A DNA stretch of 64,000 bases from Hofstenia miamia (GCA_004352715.1 SCFE01000044.1:1922598-1986597); one strand, 5' to 3'. Shown: positions 23,103 through 34,673, counted from the stretch's first letter. Made by a program: numbers and translations. The notes: a model not told the origin generated them from the sequence alone.

Positions 23103-25340
23103 CTTCCTTGATGTCTATTCCTGAAGTTATTCATTCAATGTCTACTGCCAATTGTTTGTATGGCTTAAGCACTTCTTCCAGTTCCATTCTTGTGAATGCC
23201 TCTGTAAAAATTAGCTTCATTGTTTCCACTGTCTGTTGTTCTTTAATATTTTGGAAATTCCTTTCCTTGAATTCTCTGGTTTCTCATTTTACCTTTATTT
23301 CAACTAAGAATTGTTCATTGTCCATATCTATCTTTTGATTGTTCTCACTGGGCTCACTTCTCCCACTTCTCAATATGTATTCTATCAATGGTATGCTGTG
23401 TTATAGGGGTTAATAATAACTGAGAAGATGTTAACAACTTCTTCCATCATCTCTCTTTGTGTCTTCATGGCCATTTCACAAACTTCCACTGGTTCAGTTG
23501 TTCCACATTTTCATCATCTCTGCACTCCTTATTATTTTTGTGAATGTGCATTGTGGACTATCTTGCCCATATTGCTCCATTTCCTTTTTGAGGATTTTCT
23601 GCATGTTTTTCAGTACTGCTGCTTTTCATATTTCTTCTGTATTCACCAGTTTTCATTTTATGATTTTTCTTGTTGTAATCCACAGTTGATTCTCAATGTT
23701 TCTGATGTTGCTCCCCACATGTGCTTCCTCATTGGCTTCCTGAATATCATTATCTTGTTAAGGTATATCCCTGTTTTGTTAGCTATATCCACTATTGACA
23801 TCTTTTCCAAAAGGATCTAATTCATTATAATGCAGCTGATTATTTTTTCCATTGATTGCATTTTCTTTTCTGCTTTGTTGGGTGACTCCATTATTTTGAT
23901 GTGTCCCTTCAGAAGCCAGTTCTTTGTTTGTGTATTGATTGGGGCTAAAGCTATTTTGAATCTCTTTGTTTTTTCAGTTTGTGTCTAACATGTTGCAAAA
24001 TTGGAAGTTTTATCTCAGTTGTTAGTATCACTAGTATCCATGCTGTCATCCTGTATCAGATTTCTAGTGTATTATTCTCTTTGAATACTAGTTGTCTAAA
24101 TTCCTTTTTTATGTTTAATTCATATGCCTGATTCACTTCTGTGAGTGATATTCAACTGATTTGTTGAATTTTCTTGATGGCACCTTGATTTTTATCTCCA
24201 GCCAACTCTTGTCCATTTTCTGTTGCAATTTTATGGATAGTGTGTTGGCCTTTTCCACATCATCATTATCCATCATAAATTTATTTGTTTTTGTTTGCTT
24301 ATATAAGTTGATTTCAATGCATAGATCTACAATTATCCTATAGATTTGTGCCCAGTAGTCTATCTGTAGTCCAAATCTAATCAGTTCTGAGATGGTTGTA
24401 TCCATTGGTGTTTTTCCCAAGGAAATATATTTTCTGTTTGCATGCATGCATCCAATAGGTGTTTTGGGATATCATTGATTGTTGATCTTGTGATTATCAC
24501 CACTCTTACCTTCTGTACTTTTGCCATTCTTAATGTTTGATCTATGTTTTTCTCCAGATTCTTATTTTATTCTTTTTCTTCTAAGACATATATGATTTTC
24601 AAGTTGTCTTCATCCATATTTACTTCCAGAATTTCGGCTATTTGATACTCTAAGGCCATTATAGCTTGTGTTGTTTCCAGTGTAAAATATTTGTCAAATA
24701 TAATATGTACTGTGCTCCATATGTAGGGTCTTTCCAGTGTATTGTTCATATCTCGTGGATAACTTATTATGACATTTACCTTTGGTCTATTGTACTATTG
24801 GTAAGTTTCTTCCTTCAGTTTTCATGACTTTCCTCATATGTGATTTTGTTTCTGGTGATAATTTTTTAAAAGCATTATAATGCATTTTCGTGGTTCCAAT
24901 GAAATATGGAGGTAACATTTCTCAATCAATCTTAGACATTGGCTTTTCTCTCTCTCTCAATTGTACAGTTCTCTCTGATGTAGTGTCTGAGGAGGTGTGT
25001 AGCTGAGTCATTCATAATGGTAATCTGCTGGCGCTCAATTCAGAGTCCACTTACACCTTCCTCAGGAACTCAAAGTGTCTCACCATCCTTGAATCAGCAT
25101 TGTGGACTCTTGGAAGGAAAGTTGTGCTGCACTGCACCAGTTTTTTGCATGCCTTTGAATCAGCTTTGCAGATCCCTGGTGCTTTTTGTCTGTTTGCCTC
25201 CTTGCCCTTGAATTGGCCTTGGGGACTACTAAGATGCCTTCTCACTCCACGTCATCTATTCATTGGCTCTTTGTTCTTGCCCCTTCTGCCCTGGAGTAGA
25301 CATTTGGTTGAAAACTTTTGTGTACTCTCCTTCCCCTGTT
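23103..25340 (-). pseudogene. ORF3 of element C (third ORF, unknown protein)
   Basis: Minus-strand remnant of the long post-pol ORF. From the N-terminal side: QLKG-type repeat units (SSPQGQFKGKE, KADSK), then IWSTVHIIFDKYFTLE at about 24700, IYVLEEKE, VRVVIIT, ISELIRFGLQIDYWAQIYRI at about 24350, a PIN--KNWLLKGH block, MWGATSETL at about 23700, and FLVEIKVK...KERNFQNIKEQQ...MKLIFTEAFTRMELEE at about 23150-23320. These match ORF3 of F (38413-41889) in order. Several stops and frame shifts; the last few hundred codons before the LTR are deleted. Function is unknown. No signal peptide or membrane segment is evident. Confidence 0.8.
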
Positions 25341-27163
25341 TGTGGTTGAGAGCTCATCTGGTTGTTGATTTCTTCGCAATCTCTTCTTCATTGGTGGGTT
25401 CATCATTTTCTTCTAGATTCCAAAATTCAGTTAGTAAATTTAAATTCCACATTTCAGGGTCATATCTAGGTTTATTTCTTGCTGTCTTTTGGAGCAGCAC
25501 TCTCTCTCTCTTGTGTTTTCATCTCTGATATCTGCTGTGAATTCCTCATCAAATCCCTCTTCAGATAAACTATCTAAATCATGCATATCATATATAATTT
25601 TGTTGCCATTAATTCGGCATATTTTGAATTCAGCTTTCTCATCTATCTTTATCTCTTCAATATCTGTCATTGCTCTCTTCAAATTTTGAAAATGTAACAG
25701 TCTATCATTGTCTAACATGTATTTATTATTTGGTAATGTCTGTGTTATTGTGTGAGAGCCAGAACATACTGTTTTTAGTTTCCAGGCTTGGTTTGTGTCT
25801 GTGAGTTTATCAGTGTAAACATGTATACCTTATCTCCTACCTTGTGTGAGTATTTGTAAATTTTTTATTATAATTGTGTTGTTGTCTCACAGCTGATTTC
25901 TTTGTGTTATGACACATCATTTCGTGGATCCTTGTCATCTGCTTCCTTAGTTGATTTATGTATTCATTGTTTAGACTTTTGCTTTAATTAGTATACTGCA
26001 TTGATAATGGAGTTGTTGCCTCTCTTCCAAACATTGCTTTAAATGGTGTAACTCCTGTTGTCACATGCACTGATGTGTTATAATAGTATTCAACCATCTC
26101 AATGACTTCTCTCCATTTATTACCACCCATTCTTGATGTTTCCACCCTGATTAATTTGATCAATGTTTGATTGAGTACCTCCACTGCTCCATTGGCCTGT
26201 GGGTGGTATGCTGTTGTCTGTTTGCTTGCTATTTCCAGGAGCTTTGCCATCTCTTGAAAAAGTCCGCTCTTGAATTGGGGTCCCTTGTCTGTTATTATTG
26301 TTTCCATCAGCCTGAGTCATAGGATCCATTCCTTCAATACTAATTCTGCTGTGGTTTCTGCTGTCATATTCTTCATGTGGATCATCCTTGCGTATTTTGT
26401 GAAATTGTCCACCATTACCAGTAGATATGCATTCTTCAACTGCATTTCAAGATCTATGTGGACTATCTCATTTGGTTGTTTTGCAATGATTTTCTCCAGT
26501 GGTGCCCTGTGAGTTGGAAAATGTTTTTTATTGTGTAATAGGCATGTTTCACACTTATTGATTATGTCCTCCATGACTTTCCTCACAGCAATTGTTATGA
26601 ATCTTGCATTGAAGGTTTTTTCTGTTTGTGTGCCAAGTGGCCCTTCTTGTGTATTTTTCTTATCAATTCCCTTTTAAAGTAGTCTGGTATCATGATTCTG
26701 TTGTTGCTGGCTTAAACATATAATAATCTGTTTCTATTTATCTTCCATTTGTACTGCTTGTAATATCCTGCCATTAATTTTGATAGTGCTGTTTGAGGTT
26801 CTCTTATTGTTTTAATGATTTCACTGAGGATTATGTCGTCTCTCTGTTTGTCCACTATTTCCTGTTCAGATATTTCCAGCATGGCCTTTTTTGTCAACAT
26901 TTATTTCCAGCAGTCCCTCATATTCAGTATGTGGCAAAAATTGAACCTGTTTTTTCTCTGACGTCCAAAAATCTGCATTGTCGTGTAGGGTGCCTTTCCT
27001 GTGCTCAATTGAGAATGTAAATTTGTTCAAATATTCAATCCATCATGACACTATTCCAGACTTGTCTCCAGAAAACTTTTTTAATGCAAGTTCACTGCTG
27101 TTTGTGCACACTCTGAATTATGTGCTGATCAGGAAATGTCTGAATTTCTTGATGCTCTTGATC
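25341..27163 (-). pseudogene. pol of element C (RNase H end, integrase), broken
   Basis: Minus-strand Ty3/gypsy pol. From 27163 downwards: end of RNase H and its linker (WIEYLNKFTFSIEH, NADFW), the integrase zinc-binding region (KKGHL, then CETCLLHN) and the core with catalytic residues in VHIDLE, ITDKGPQFKS and ANGAVEVLNQ (35 residues between the second Asp and the Glu), then WREVIEMVEYYYNTSVH. It then continues into a C-terminal module (HFQNLKRAMTDIEE, DMTLKCG). Breaks include a TGA before WIEYL, a TGA after KEWIL and frame changes in the zinc region. Gag, protease and RT are hidden in or lost at the N gap. Confidence 0.85.
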
Positions 27164-28163
27164 NNNNNNNNNNNNNNNNNNNNNNNNNNNNNNNNNNNNN
27201 NNNNNNNNNNNNNNNNNNNNNNNNNNNNNNNNNNNNNNNNNNNNNNNNNNNNNNNNNNNNNNNNNNNNNNNNNNNNNNNNNNNNNNNNNNNNNNNNNNNN
27301 NNNNNNNNNNNNNNNNNNNNNNNNNNNNNNNNNNNNNNNNNNNNNNNNNNNNNNNNNNNNNNNNNNNNNNNNNNNNNNNNNNNNNNNNNNNNNNNNNNNN
27401 NNNNNNNNNNNNNNNNNNNNNNNNNNNNNNNNNNNNNNNNNNNNNNNNNNNNNNNNNNNNNNNNNNNNNNNNNNNNNNNNNNNNNNNNNNNNNNNNNNNN
27501 NNNNNNNNNNNNNNNNNNNNNNNNNNNNNNNNNNNNNNNNNNNNNNNNNNNNNNNNNNNNNNNNNNNNNNNNNNNNNNNNNNNNNNNNNNNNNNNNNNNN
27601 NNNNNNNNNNNNNNNNNNNNNNNNNNNNNNNNNNNNNNNNNNNNNNNNNNNNNNNNNNNNNNNNNNNNNNNNNNNNNNNNNNNNNNNNNNNNNNNNNNNN
27701 NNNNNNNNNNNNNNNNNNNNNNNNNNNNNNNNNNNNNNNNNNNNNNNNNNNNNNNNNNNNNNNNNNNNNNNNNNNNNNNNNNNNNNNNNNNNNNNNNNNN
27801 NNNNNNNNNNNNNNNNNNNNNNNNNNNNNNNNNNNNNNNNNNNNNNNNNNNNNNNNNNNNNNNNNNNNNNNNNNNNNNNNNNNNNNNNNNNNNNNNNNNN
27901 NNNNNNNNNNNNNNNNNNNNNNNNNNNNNNNNNNNNNNNNNNNNNNNNNNNNNNNNNNNNNNNNNNNNNNNNNNNNNNNNNNNNNNNNNNNNNNNNNNNN
28001 NNNNNNNNNNNNNNNNNNNNNNNNNNNNNNNNNNNNNNNNNNNNNNNNNNNNNNNNNNNNNNNNNNNNNNNNNNNNNNNNNNNNNNNNNNNNNNNNNNNN
28101 NNNNNNNNNNNNNNNNNNNNNNNNNNNNNNNNNNNNNNNNNNNNNNNNNNNNNNNNNNNNNNN
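27164..28163. other. Assembly gap of exactly 1000 N
   Basis: Round-number scaffold gap between the RNase H end of element C (minus) and the 5' LTR of element A (plus). True size unknown; it should hide at least the rest of C and the start of A. Confidence 0.97.
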
Positions 28164-28274
28164 TTTTCTGCTGACTGCATTGGTTGTTTACATGTATCAA
28201 GGGCTATTATACATCTTTATATATGTAAGGTTATTACATGTAGGGCCTCATAACAAGCTATTAAGGCGGCAAGG
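28164..28274 (+). mobile_element. LTR family 1 fragment at gap edge
   Basis: Matches 28619-28728 almost base for base, then jumps at AGGTTGCGAT/CCACAGCGGGG to a more upstream part of the same LTR. Either a partial tandem LTR or a contig joined wrongly. Confidence 0.7.
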
Positions 28275-29146
28275 TTGCGATCCACAGCGGGGAGGGCGAC
28301 AGCTGTAGTTACCTGGTGGGCTCTTAGGTTACGGATAGGTATAGGATTTTTTCACTGTTATAGCTTTCCTAATCGTCATTGCTTGTCTGATAGTATTATC
28401 GCCGCCTGTAGGTTTTACATGTTATTTATTCTACCAATGAACCTCGATTGTTTGGTACATTTCTTATATTCCCGGATGATTGACGATTCAACAGCAATTA
28501 CTATTAGATGGTTATTACATGTGTATTTATACATTTTATCTTACATTGGTTATTACATAGTTATTACATGTTGCTCGATGTTTTCTAAGGTAGACCTCTG
28601 GCCAACTTTCGGTTACCGTTTTCTGCTGACTGCATTGGTTGTTTACATGTATCAAGGGCTATTATACATCTTTATATATGTAAGGTTATTACATGTAGGG
28701 CCTCATAACAAGCTATTAAAGCGGCAAGGTTGCGATACTTCGTTTATTGCATTAGTTCGTAATAACAAAAACAATCAATGCACTAAATTCTTAAGTAGTT
28801 ATCACTTCCATTACACTGAGTTCGCTATCCACAGCACCACTCCAATATTGTTCTCCAGATCACAGTGGCAATTACTTTGGTAGTATGCAGCTGGCGGATT
28901 GTTCCTGGATATGCACGTCTACCTCTAAGTGTTGATCCTGTCTTCCAACATCTCTGCTTTATCTAAATAAGTTGAGTGAGTTAAGTAGCTACAAAGGCTC
29001 TTACATATTAAATTAGTTTAATTAAACACACACTTATTACAAAGGAGAGAAATTGGAAAAGTGTCAACTCCGCTTTATGTTTAATCTAAGAAAAGTAATA
29101 GTTTTCTCTAAGTAATGCCATCACAGCGGGTTGGCATGATTCTACA
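28275..29146 (+). mobile_element. 5' LTR of element A (3' part)
   Basis: Family-1 LTR from the CCACAGCGGGG block to its end ATTCTACA at 29146, immediately followed by the primer-binding site. It contains an open frame (28275-28883) that is also largely open in other LTR copies. Confidence 0.85.
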
Positions 29147-29162
29147 TGGCGACCGTGACAGG
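29147..29162 (+). other. Primer-binding site (tRNA-Arg type)
   Basis: TGGCGACCGTGACAGG directly after the LTR. From memory this is complementary to the 3' end of arthropod tRNA-Arg including CCA, the primer type reported for Drosophila 412/mdg1. The same site is at 36499 and, inverted with one change, at 50843-50858. Confidence 0.8.
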
Positions 29163-29302
29163 CGCTTAAAGAGCGTGCACAAAGGAGAGAAACACAGATG
29201 GTGTAATAGTTAACGAAAGTGTATGGAAAATTACGAGACTACGAGTGGGTTAAGATAGTTGTTTCTTCTCGCTCAAAAATAAAGAAGTAAACAAGCAAGA
29301 AG

Positions 29303-30985
29303 ATGATGAACAGTAGTAACCTTGAGTACATGATACCAGTGAAGGACACCATTACACAATTGCCTCTAGTAAATATGAAAATGGTAAATTCAAGAAAAAA
29401 GCAAAGGACTAAAGCCAAAACGCAAAGGACACCCCAAAATCAAACAACCCCAGCGATTGTTAATACATCCCCCGAGAGTCAAAATTCCCCAACAGAGATA
29501 GTTTTACAGCAGGAAAATGAAGGTGCAGCACTGTCGACAATGGAGCTAAGGAGAATAATAGAGGATAATAATAATGAAAGACGGGAGTTAATGTTACAAA
29601 TAGAAAACTTAACTCAAAGGATGTTCGAGATAGAATTAGCGAATGCTGAAAAAGACAAACGGATCGAAGAAATTATGCAAGATACGAGCTCTAGGTTGAC
29701 GGAGCAAAGGAATGTTTTTCAGAAACAAATCGAAAAATTAATAGAGGCGAATAATGAAATAAAAATGCAGAGTGAGAATCTAAAGAAAATGATTACTCAA
29801 ATGCACGAAGAGAACGTGAACCTGAGAGAAGACAATATTTTAAAACAACTCCAGATAGACGATTTAAAAGACAAAATTCGATTGTCGACATTAGCGAATG
29901 AAGAAGAGCAAAATAGTGTCAAGGTGATTAAAAACACAATAATACAAGAACCGGAAAAATTGAGTGGAAGTGTACCAATAGAGGAAGGACAGTCTGAAAT
30001 ATATAGAAATTGTCAGACAGAAGACGAATTTGTTGAAAAGCTAGTTGTAAATATAACAAAACAAGTGAAGGAGAAATGCAATAGTATGATGGACAGAAAG
30101 CTGATATATGAAGAAACTATACTATTGGAAGAAGAAGATAGTGAGACACCAGCATGTAAAGCAATACTCCCGAAATTCACAGGGAGAGTTGATAGCTATT
30201 CGCCTACATTTAAAGAATGGATTCAAATGTTCAAGATGAGCATGAAAGAGAGAAAAGTCACACAAAAACAAGCGGCGGCGCGATTCCCCTTATATCTAGG
30301 AGCAGCAGCTTACCGGCATTATTTAGTGTTGGATTTAGAAACTAAATCTGACTACAAAAAATTAATTGGAGAGTATCAGAGATATTATGATGATGAGAGC
30401 TTTAAAAGCCAGTATCGTATGTTATTGAATAATCTAAAGATGAACAAACGAGAAGATTTACGAAACTATATGTCACAGGTAGAGAGACTGCTGAAACTTA
30501 GTTCAAGAGAGAGTACATATTCTAAATACGACTTGTTTTCTCATATATGCAAGGGGCTACCAGAGCCGATCAGGCAACAATTTGAAATCAAGTGTGACGC
30601 AGACGATTCCCTTGAAAGAATGATAAGGAAAGGCCTGGGAATACAGGTTATGATGGAAAATAATGCCCGAATAAATGAGAAATCGTCAGTAGTGAAAGTA
30701 ATGCCAACGCTAGTTAGCGGAATGAATAAAGTTAAGAAAGATGACGATGGGAAACCAAAGGACAAAATCATTAAAATAAAGTTAAAAGATGGCACAGTGA
30801 AACGTATAAATAGAAAAGATTTAAAATGTCAAGCTTGTGGGAAAAAGGGGCACACGAAGAGATACTGCAAAAGACAAATTAACTTCATAGAAGAGGAAGA
30901 AGCATATTTTGAGGAGGAAGACTTGTTAGAAGATGAAAACGAGTCAGAACAAATAGAAGAAACAAGAGAGGATACTTTAAACTAG
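29303..30985 (+). CDS. gag: Gag of element A, intact 560 codons
   Basis: Structural protein of a Ty3/gypsy-type retrotransposon, expected to form the cytoplasmic particle and bind element RNA. A basic N-terminus (MVNSRKKQRTKAKTQ around residue 30) is followed by a long predicted coiled coil (about residues 80-200, regular Leu/Ile spacing with Glu/Lys), a linker, then a capsid-like region (about 289-450, containing FKEWIQMFKMSMKER and RFPLYLGAAAYRHY). One nucleocapsid zinc knuckle follows, CQACGKKGHTKRYC (residues 509-522, CX2CX4HX4C), and an acidic tail. The start ATGATG at 29303 is 140 bases after the primer-binding site. It ends ACT TTA AAC TAG, a slip site into pol. This is the only undamaged gag in the window. 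The coiled coil makes it longer than many gypsy Gags. Confidence 0.93.
   Translation: MMNSSNLEYMIPVKDTITQLPLVNMKMVNSRKKQRTKAKTQRTPQNQTTPAIVNTSPESQNSPTEIVLQQENEGAALSTMELRRIIEDNNNERRELMLQIENLTQRMFEIELANAEKDKRIEEIMQDTSSRLTEQRNVFQKQIEKLIEANNEIKMQSENLKKMITQMHEENVNLREDNILKQLQIDDLKDKIRLSTLANEEEQNSVKVIKNTIIQEPEKLSGSVPIEEGQSEIYRNCQTEDEFVEKLVVNITKQVKEKCNSMMDRKLIYEETILLEEEDSETPACKAILPKFTGRVDSYSPTFKEWIQMFKMSMKERKVTQKQAAARFPLYLGAAAYRHYLVLDLETKSDYKKLIGEYQRYYDDESFKSQYRMLLNNLKMNKREDLRNYMSQVERLLKLSSRESTYSKYDLFSHICKGLPEPIRQQFEIKCDADDSLERMIRKGLGIQVMMENNARINEKSSVVKVMPTLVSGMNKVKKDDDGKPKDKIIKIKLKDGTVKRINRKDLKCQACGKKGHTKRYCKRQINFIEEEEAYFEEEDLLEDENESEQIEETREDTLN
30976..30982 (+). promoter_or_regulatory. Probable -1 ribosomal frameshift site, element A
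   Basis: T TTA AAC in the gag frame, immediately before the gag TAG. Pol is open in the -1 frame from exactly here. UUUAAAC is a canonical slippery heptamer. A GC-rich patch (GGGAGCGCCGCCTCC) follows at about 30988-31002 and could form a small stem. The same heptamer sits at the same place in elements B (49168-49174) and D (54139-54145). Confidence 0.8.
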
Positions 30986-32393
30986 AGGGAGCGCCGCCTC
31001 CGGTAAAACGTGCACCCGTGTTAATCATAACAGACCTAATCAAGACTAATACAATTACAGTTGTAATAAATGGAGTGATGGTCAAAGCAACCATAGATAC
31101 GGGAGCAGTAATTTCAATCATCACTGATGAATGTGCGGCGAAAATAGGAATTGATAATAGAAAATTGGAAAGTGAAAAGAGCAGATTACTCAACGCATCG
31201 GGAGATTACATTGATACTAAAGGAAAGTTGACAGAAGTACAGATAAGGATTGCGAACACTACATTTTTCCAAACATTTACAGTGATAGATACGGAAAAAA
31301 ATGTGCTTCCCTATGAAGTAATATTAGGAAATGATTTTCTGATGAACAACAAATGTATCATTGACTACACTAATAAAACGATATTGGTTCAAGAAGAAGT
31401 GGTAACAACTTGTGAGGAAGAGCAAGGTACAGAAGCGATAGAATTTCGGCTAATAGAAGATGTTAAGATTCTACCGAATAATTGGAAGATGTGTCAGATA
31501 GAAACGGAAAATTCTGTGATGTGTGAAGTTATGATATACGATCAAAAGGGTATAAATACGAAAAAAGTTTCGATACCATCAAGTTTGTGTGTGGTAAAAA
31601 GTGGTAGAGGAATGATACCGATGTTGAATGCAACTAATCATGTAGTTAATATAAAAAAGGACAATTTAAAGTTAAAAGGAAAGAAAGTGAGAAGCGAAAG
31701 AGCGATGGTAAACAAGACCATTAATATAATCCAAGAAGAAAATAAGGAGTATCAAATACCAGAAATTACAGAAGAGAAGTATCAACACCTAAGTGTGGAA
31801 GAAAGAAGACAATTGCTAGAAATATTGAAGAAACATGCAAAAATATTTAATTATGGAGAAATAAGTGTGGGAAAGGCAGTTGGAGAGACGCATAAAATAA
31901 TAACCATGATGGAAGAACCAATAAGATTGCCATGCAGAAGAGTTCCCGAACACTTAAAGGAGCATTACAATACAATATTGAACGAATTGATTGATAATAA
32001 GATAATTAGGCCAAATGAAAGTCCATATGCTGCGCCCACGGTATTCGTGAAACAAGGTGAGAAATACAGACTCTGTATAGATTTCTGGAAACTTAATGAT
32101 ATAACGAAAAAAGATGCTTATCCACTCCCAAGGATAGAAGACATTATATATGAGGCTAGTAAAAACAAGTATTATACATGCATAGATCTTTGCAAAGCGT
32201 ATTGGCAGGTGCTGATGGAGCCTTCCGATATTGAGAAGACAGCATTTATAACCCCGTATGGACTCTTTGAATGGATGTATATGGCCTTCGGGTTATGTAA
32301 CGCACCGGCTACGTTTCAGAGGTATGTGACAAAAGTCTTGAAACAGAACAATAGACAAGTTGAAAAAGGCATCCGTGCATACATAGATGACAT
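30982..32393 (+). CDS. pol: Pol of element A, protease and RT up to the active site
   Basis: Read in the -1 frame after the slip site. An aspartic protease has its active site DTG in ATIDTGAVISIIT (codons 31096-31104) and the flap/ILGNDF region near 31320. A connector of about 200 residues leads to the RT: LPCRRVPEHLKEHYNTILNE, then KYRLCIDFWKLNDITKK, FGLCNAPATFQRYV and AYIDD at the contig end. It would process Gag-Pol and copy element RNA into DNA. The frame is open to a single N at 32394; the following sequence restarts about 640 bases earlier in pol, so 31760-32393 and 32398-33030 are probably two versions of one region. Confidence 0.9.
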
Positions 32394-32397
32394 NTAC

Positions 32398-34115
32398 CAG
32401 AAATAACAGAAGAGAAGTATCAACACCTAAGCGCGGAAGAAAGAAGACAATTGCTAGAAATATTGAAGAAACATGCAAAAATATTTAATTATGGAGAAAT
32501 AAGTGTGGGAAAGGCAGTTGGAGAGACGCATAAAATAATAACCATGATGGAAGAACCAATAAGATTGCCATGCAGAAGAGTTCCCGAACACTTAAAGGAG
32601 CATTACAATACAATATTGAACGAATTGATTGATAATAAGATAATTAGGCCAAATGAAAGTCCATATGCTGCGCCCACGGTATTCGTGAAACAAGGTGAGA
32701 AATACAGACTCTGTATAGATTTCTGGAAACTTAATGATATAACGAAAAAAGATGCTTATCCACTCCCAAGGATAGAAGACATTATATATGAGGCTAGTAA
32801 AAACAAGTATTATACATGCATAGATCTTTGCAAAGCGTATTGGCAGGTGCTGATGGAGCCTTCCGATATTGAGAAGACAGCATTTATAACCCCGTATGGA
32901 CTCTTTGAATGGATGTATATGGCCTTCGGTTTATGTAACGCACCAGCTATGTTTCAGAGATATGTGACAAAAGTTTTGAAACAGAACAACAGACAAGTTG
33001 AAAAAGGGATCCGTGCATACATAGATGACATACTCATAGCAAGTGACACAATTGAAGAGCACTTTGAAAAATTGGATAGAACTCTAAATATTTTATACAA
33101 AGCAGGCTTACGAGTTAATGGAAAAAAATGTGAAATTTTAAAAGAACAAGTCGTATTCCTGGGGAGACAAATCCGGAAAGGAGAGATAAGAATGAAAAAC
33201 AACGCAAGAGAAATGATTCAAAACATCAGTAGTCCGAAAACGAAAAAAGATTTACAGCGGATAATGGGTTTTATCAACTATTACGGCTCTTTTATATCTA
33301 ATGTCGCTCATAAAACCAGTAAGATGACGGAATTGTTGAAAAAAAATAAGGTATTTGAATGGACATGGCGAGAAGAACAGCAGTTAGCTAATGTAAAAGA
33401 TGAACTAAGTAAGATGCCATCATTAAATACGCCAGACTATGATAAAGAATTTATTCTAGACTGTGACGCAAGCAACATCGCGATAGGGGCGTGTTTGGGA
33501 CAAATTAAGGATGGTAAAGAAGTGCCTATACAATTTTTTAGTCGAAAACTAAAACAAAGCAAAGAGAATTATGGGTCAACAAAATTGGAAATGCTGGCGC
33601 TGGTCGAGAGTATAAAAAAGTTCCGGTACTTTTTAATAGGACAAACGTTTAAGGTGAGAACTGATAACAGTGGATTAGCGTGGCTTAAAAAGTTTTCGGG
33701 TGACAAGTCATCAATTGTATCAAGATGGATCGAATATCTAAATGAATTTAAATTTAACATAGAACACTGAAAGGGAACGTTACATAAGAACGCAGATTTT
33801 TGGACAGCATTGCCAGAATATCAGAGAGATATGGAAAAGGTGGATGGCGAAAAGAAACAATTTCAGTTTATGTCACATAACGAATACGCTGAACTACCCG
33901 AAATTAATACGGACAAGAAAGGTAATGCTATAATGCTGATAATAATTAAAGAGGAAATATCCGAAAAAGATATTATTGAGAAACAAAAAACTGATCTGAT
34001 ATTGAAAGATATAAGAGATAAATTGAACAATGATGGATGGTTAATGGGAAAAGAAGCTAAAAGCTATTTCCGAAGATATAAGTGGAAAGTAAACAGAAAC
34101 GGGTTGTTGTATATA
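32398..34115 (+). pseudogene. pol: Pol of element A, second contig: RT, RNase H, linker, cut before integrase
   Basis: Repeats the RT fingers and palm, then carries the catalytic YIDDILIASD (33018 onward), the thumb (FLGRQIRKGEIRMKN, GFINYYGSF) and RNase H (FILDCDASNIAIG, FFSRKLKQSKENYGSTKLEM, RTDNSGLAWLKK). A TGA at 33768-33770 interrupts the conserved EH-KGTLH junction, where C has Arg and D has Gln. The frame continues through NADFW and RYKWKVNRNGLLYIE and then, at about 34115, is fused to the C-terminal end of ORF3. All of integrase, the pol tail and most of ORF3 are deleted, so element A cannot integrate by itself. Confidence 0.88.
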
Positions 34116-34666
34116 GAAGTAAAGACGCTATGTGGGGAGAACTTTGGAGCTCGCAATATCGATACTACGACGTAATGAGAAGAGTAGAAATTATTACCAT
34201 GATAAGACTGGGAAAGAACGAGCCGGAAAACATAACTGAGGAAGAAGTGTTAGAAAATATAAGTGCATTCTATGACGAGGCGTCGATATCGAAATCATTA
34301 TGATCAACTTATGAATTTTTCTACCCAAATACTACAATTCATCCGGATTTGGCGCATACCAGCAGGGTAGATGCAATTATGACACTAATGATAGCAATAA
34401 AGGGTATGGAACTCTACAGAAAGCATTATGATATATTCAACGAAAAGCTAAATGAACTCCGTAGTATGTGCACAATAGCAAAATCTCTAAAGAACCCGTC
34501 ATTTTTAAGACATAAGAAGTTACTGACTACAGAGAAAGATGTCGTGTTAAAAATTACTAGAGAAGAAAAGTATGAAAACACTACGTGGGAAATGCAAGAA
34601 GCTAACGAGATAATTAAGAAGGCGGCTGAAATGGTCCATGGAGAGAGAGTGGTCATCCTTAACTAG
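34116..34666 (+). pseudogene. ORF3 of element A, C-terminal remnant
   Basis: Frames at 34116-34303 and 34349-34666 match the end of ORF3 in F: RRVEIITMIRLGKNEPENIT corresponds to KQVEIVTMMWINKNDPNNIT, and IAIKGMELYRKHYDIF to IGIKGIQLYHKYYDIF. A TGA splits the two pieces. The end, MVHGERVVILN then TAG at 34664-34666, is the only undamaged ORF3 C-terminus in the window. It carries no hydrophobic anchor, which argues against an envelope glycoprotein. Confidence 0.82.
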
Positions 34667-34673
34667 CTACGCT

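Noticed and set aside
26978-28308. Frames of about 360-400 codons across the 1000-N gap
   Set aside because: More than 80 percent of each frame is N; the flanks are pol of C and an LTR.
30541-31193. Minus-strand frames opposite gag and pol of A
   Set aside because: Antisense shadows of well supported coding sequence with no motifs of their own.
31760-33030. A genuine tandem duplication of the RT domain
   Set aside because: The copies meet at a single N in mid-codon and share nearly every base; contig-end overlap explains this better.
33768-33770. TGA as a recoded sense codon in this genome
   Set aside because: Lectin exons and intact gag need no recoding, TAA and TAG also interrupt the elements, and one TGA is CGA in the duplicate contig, so decay is simpler.
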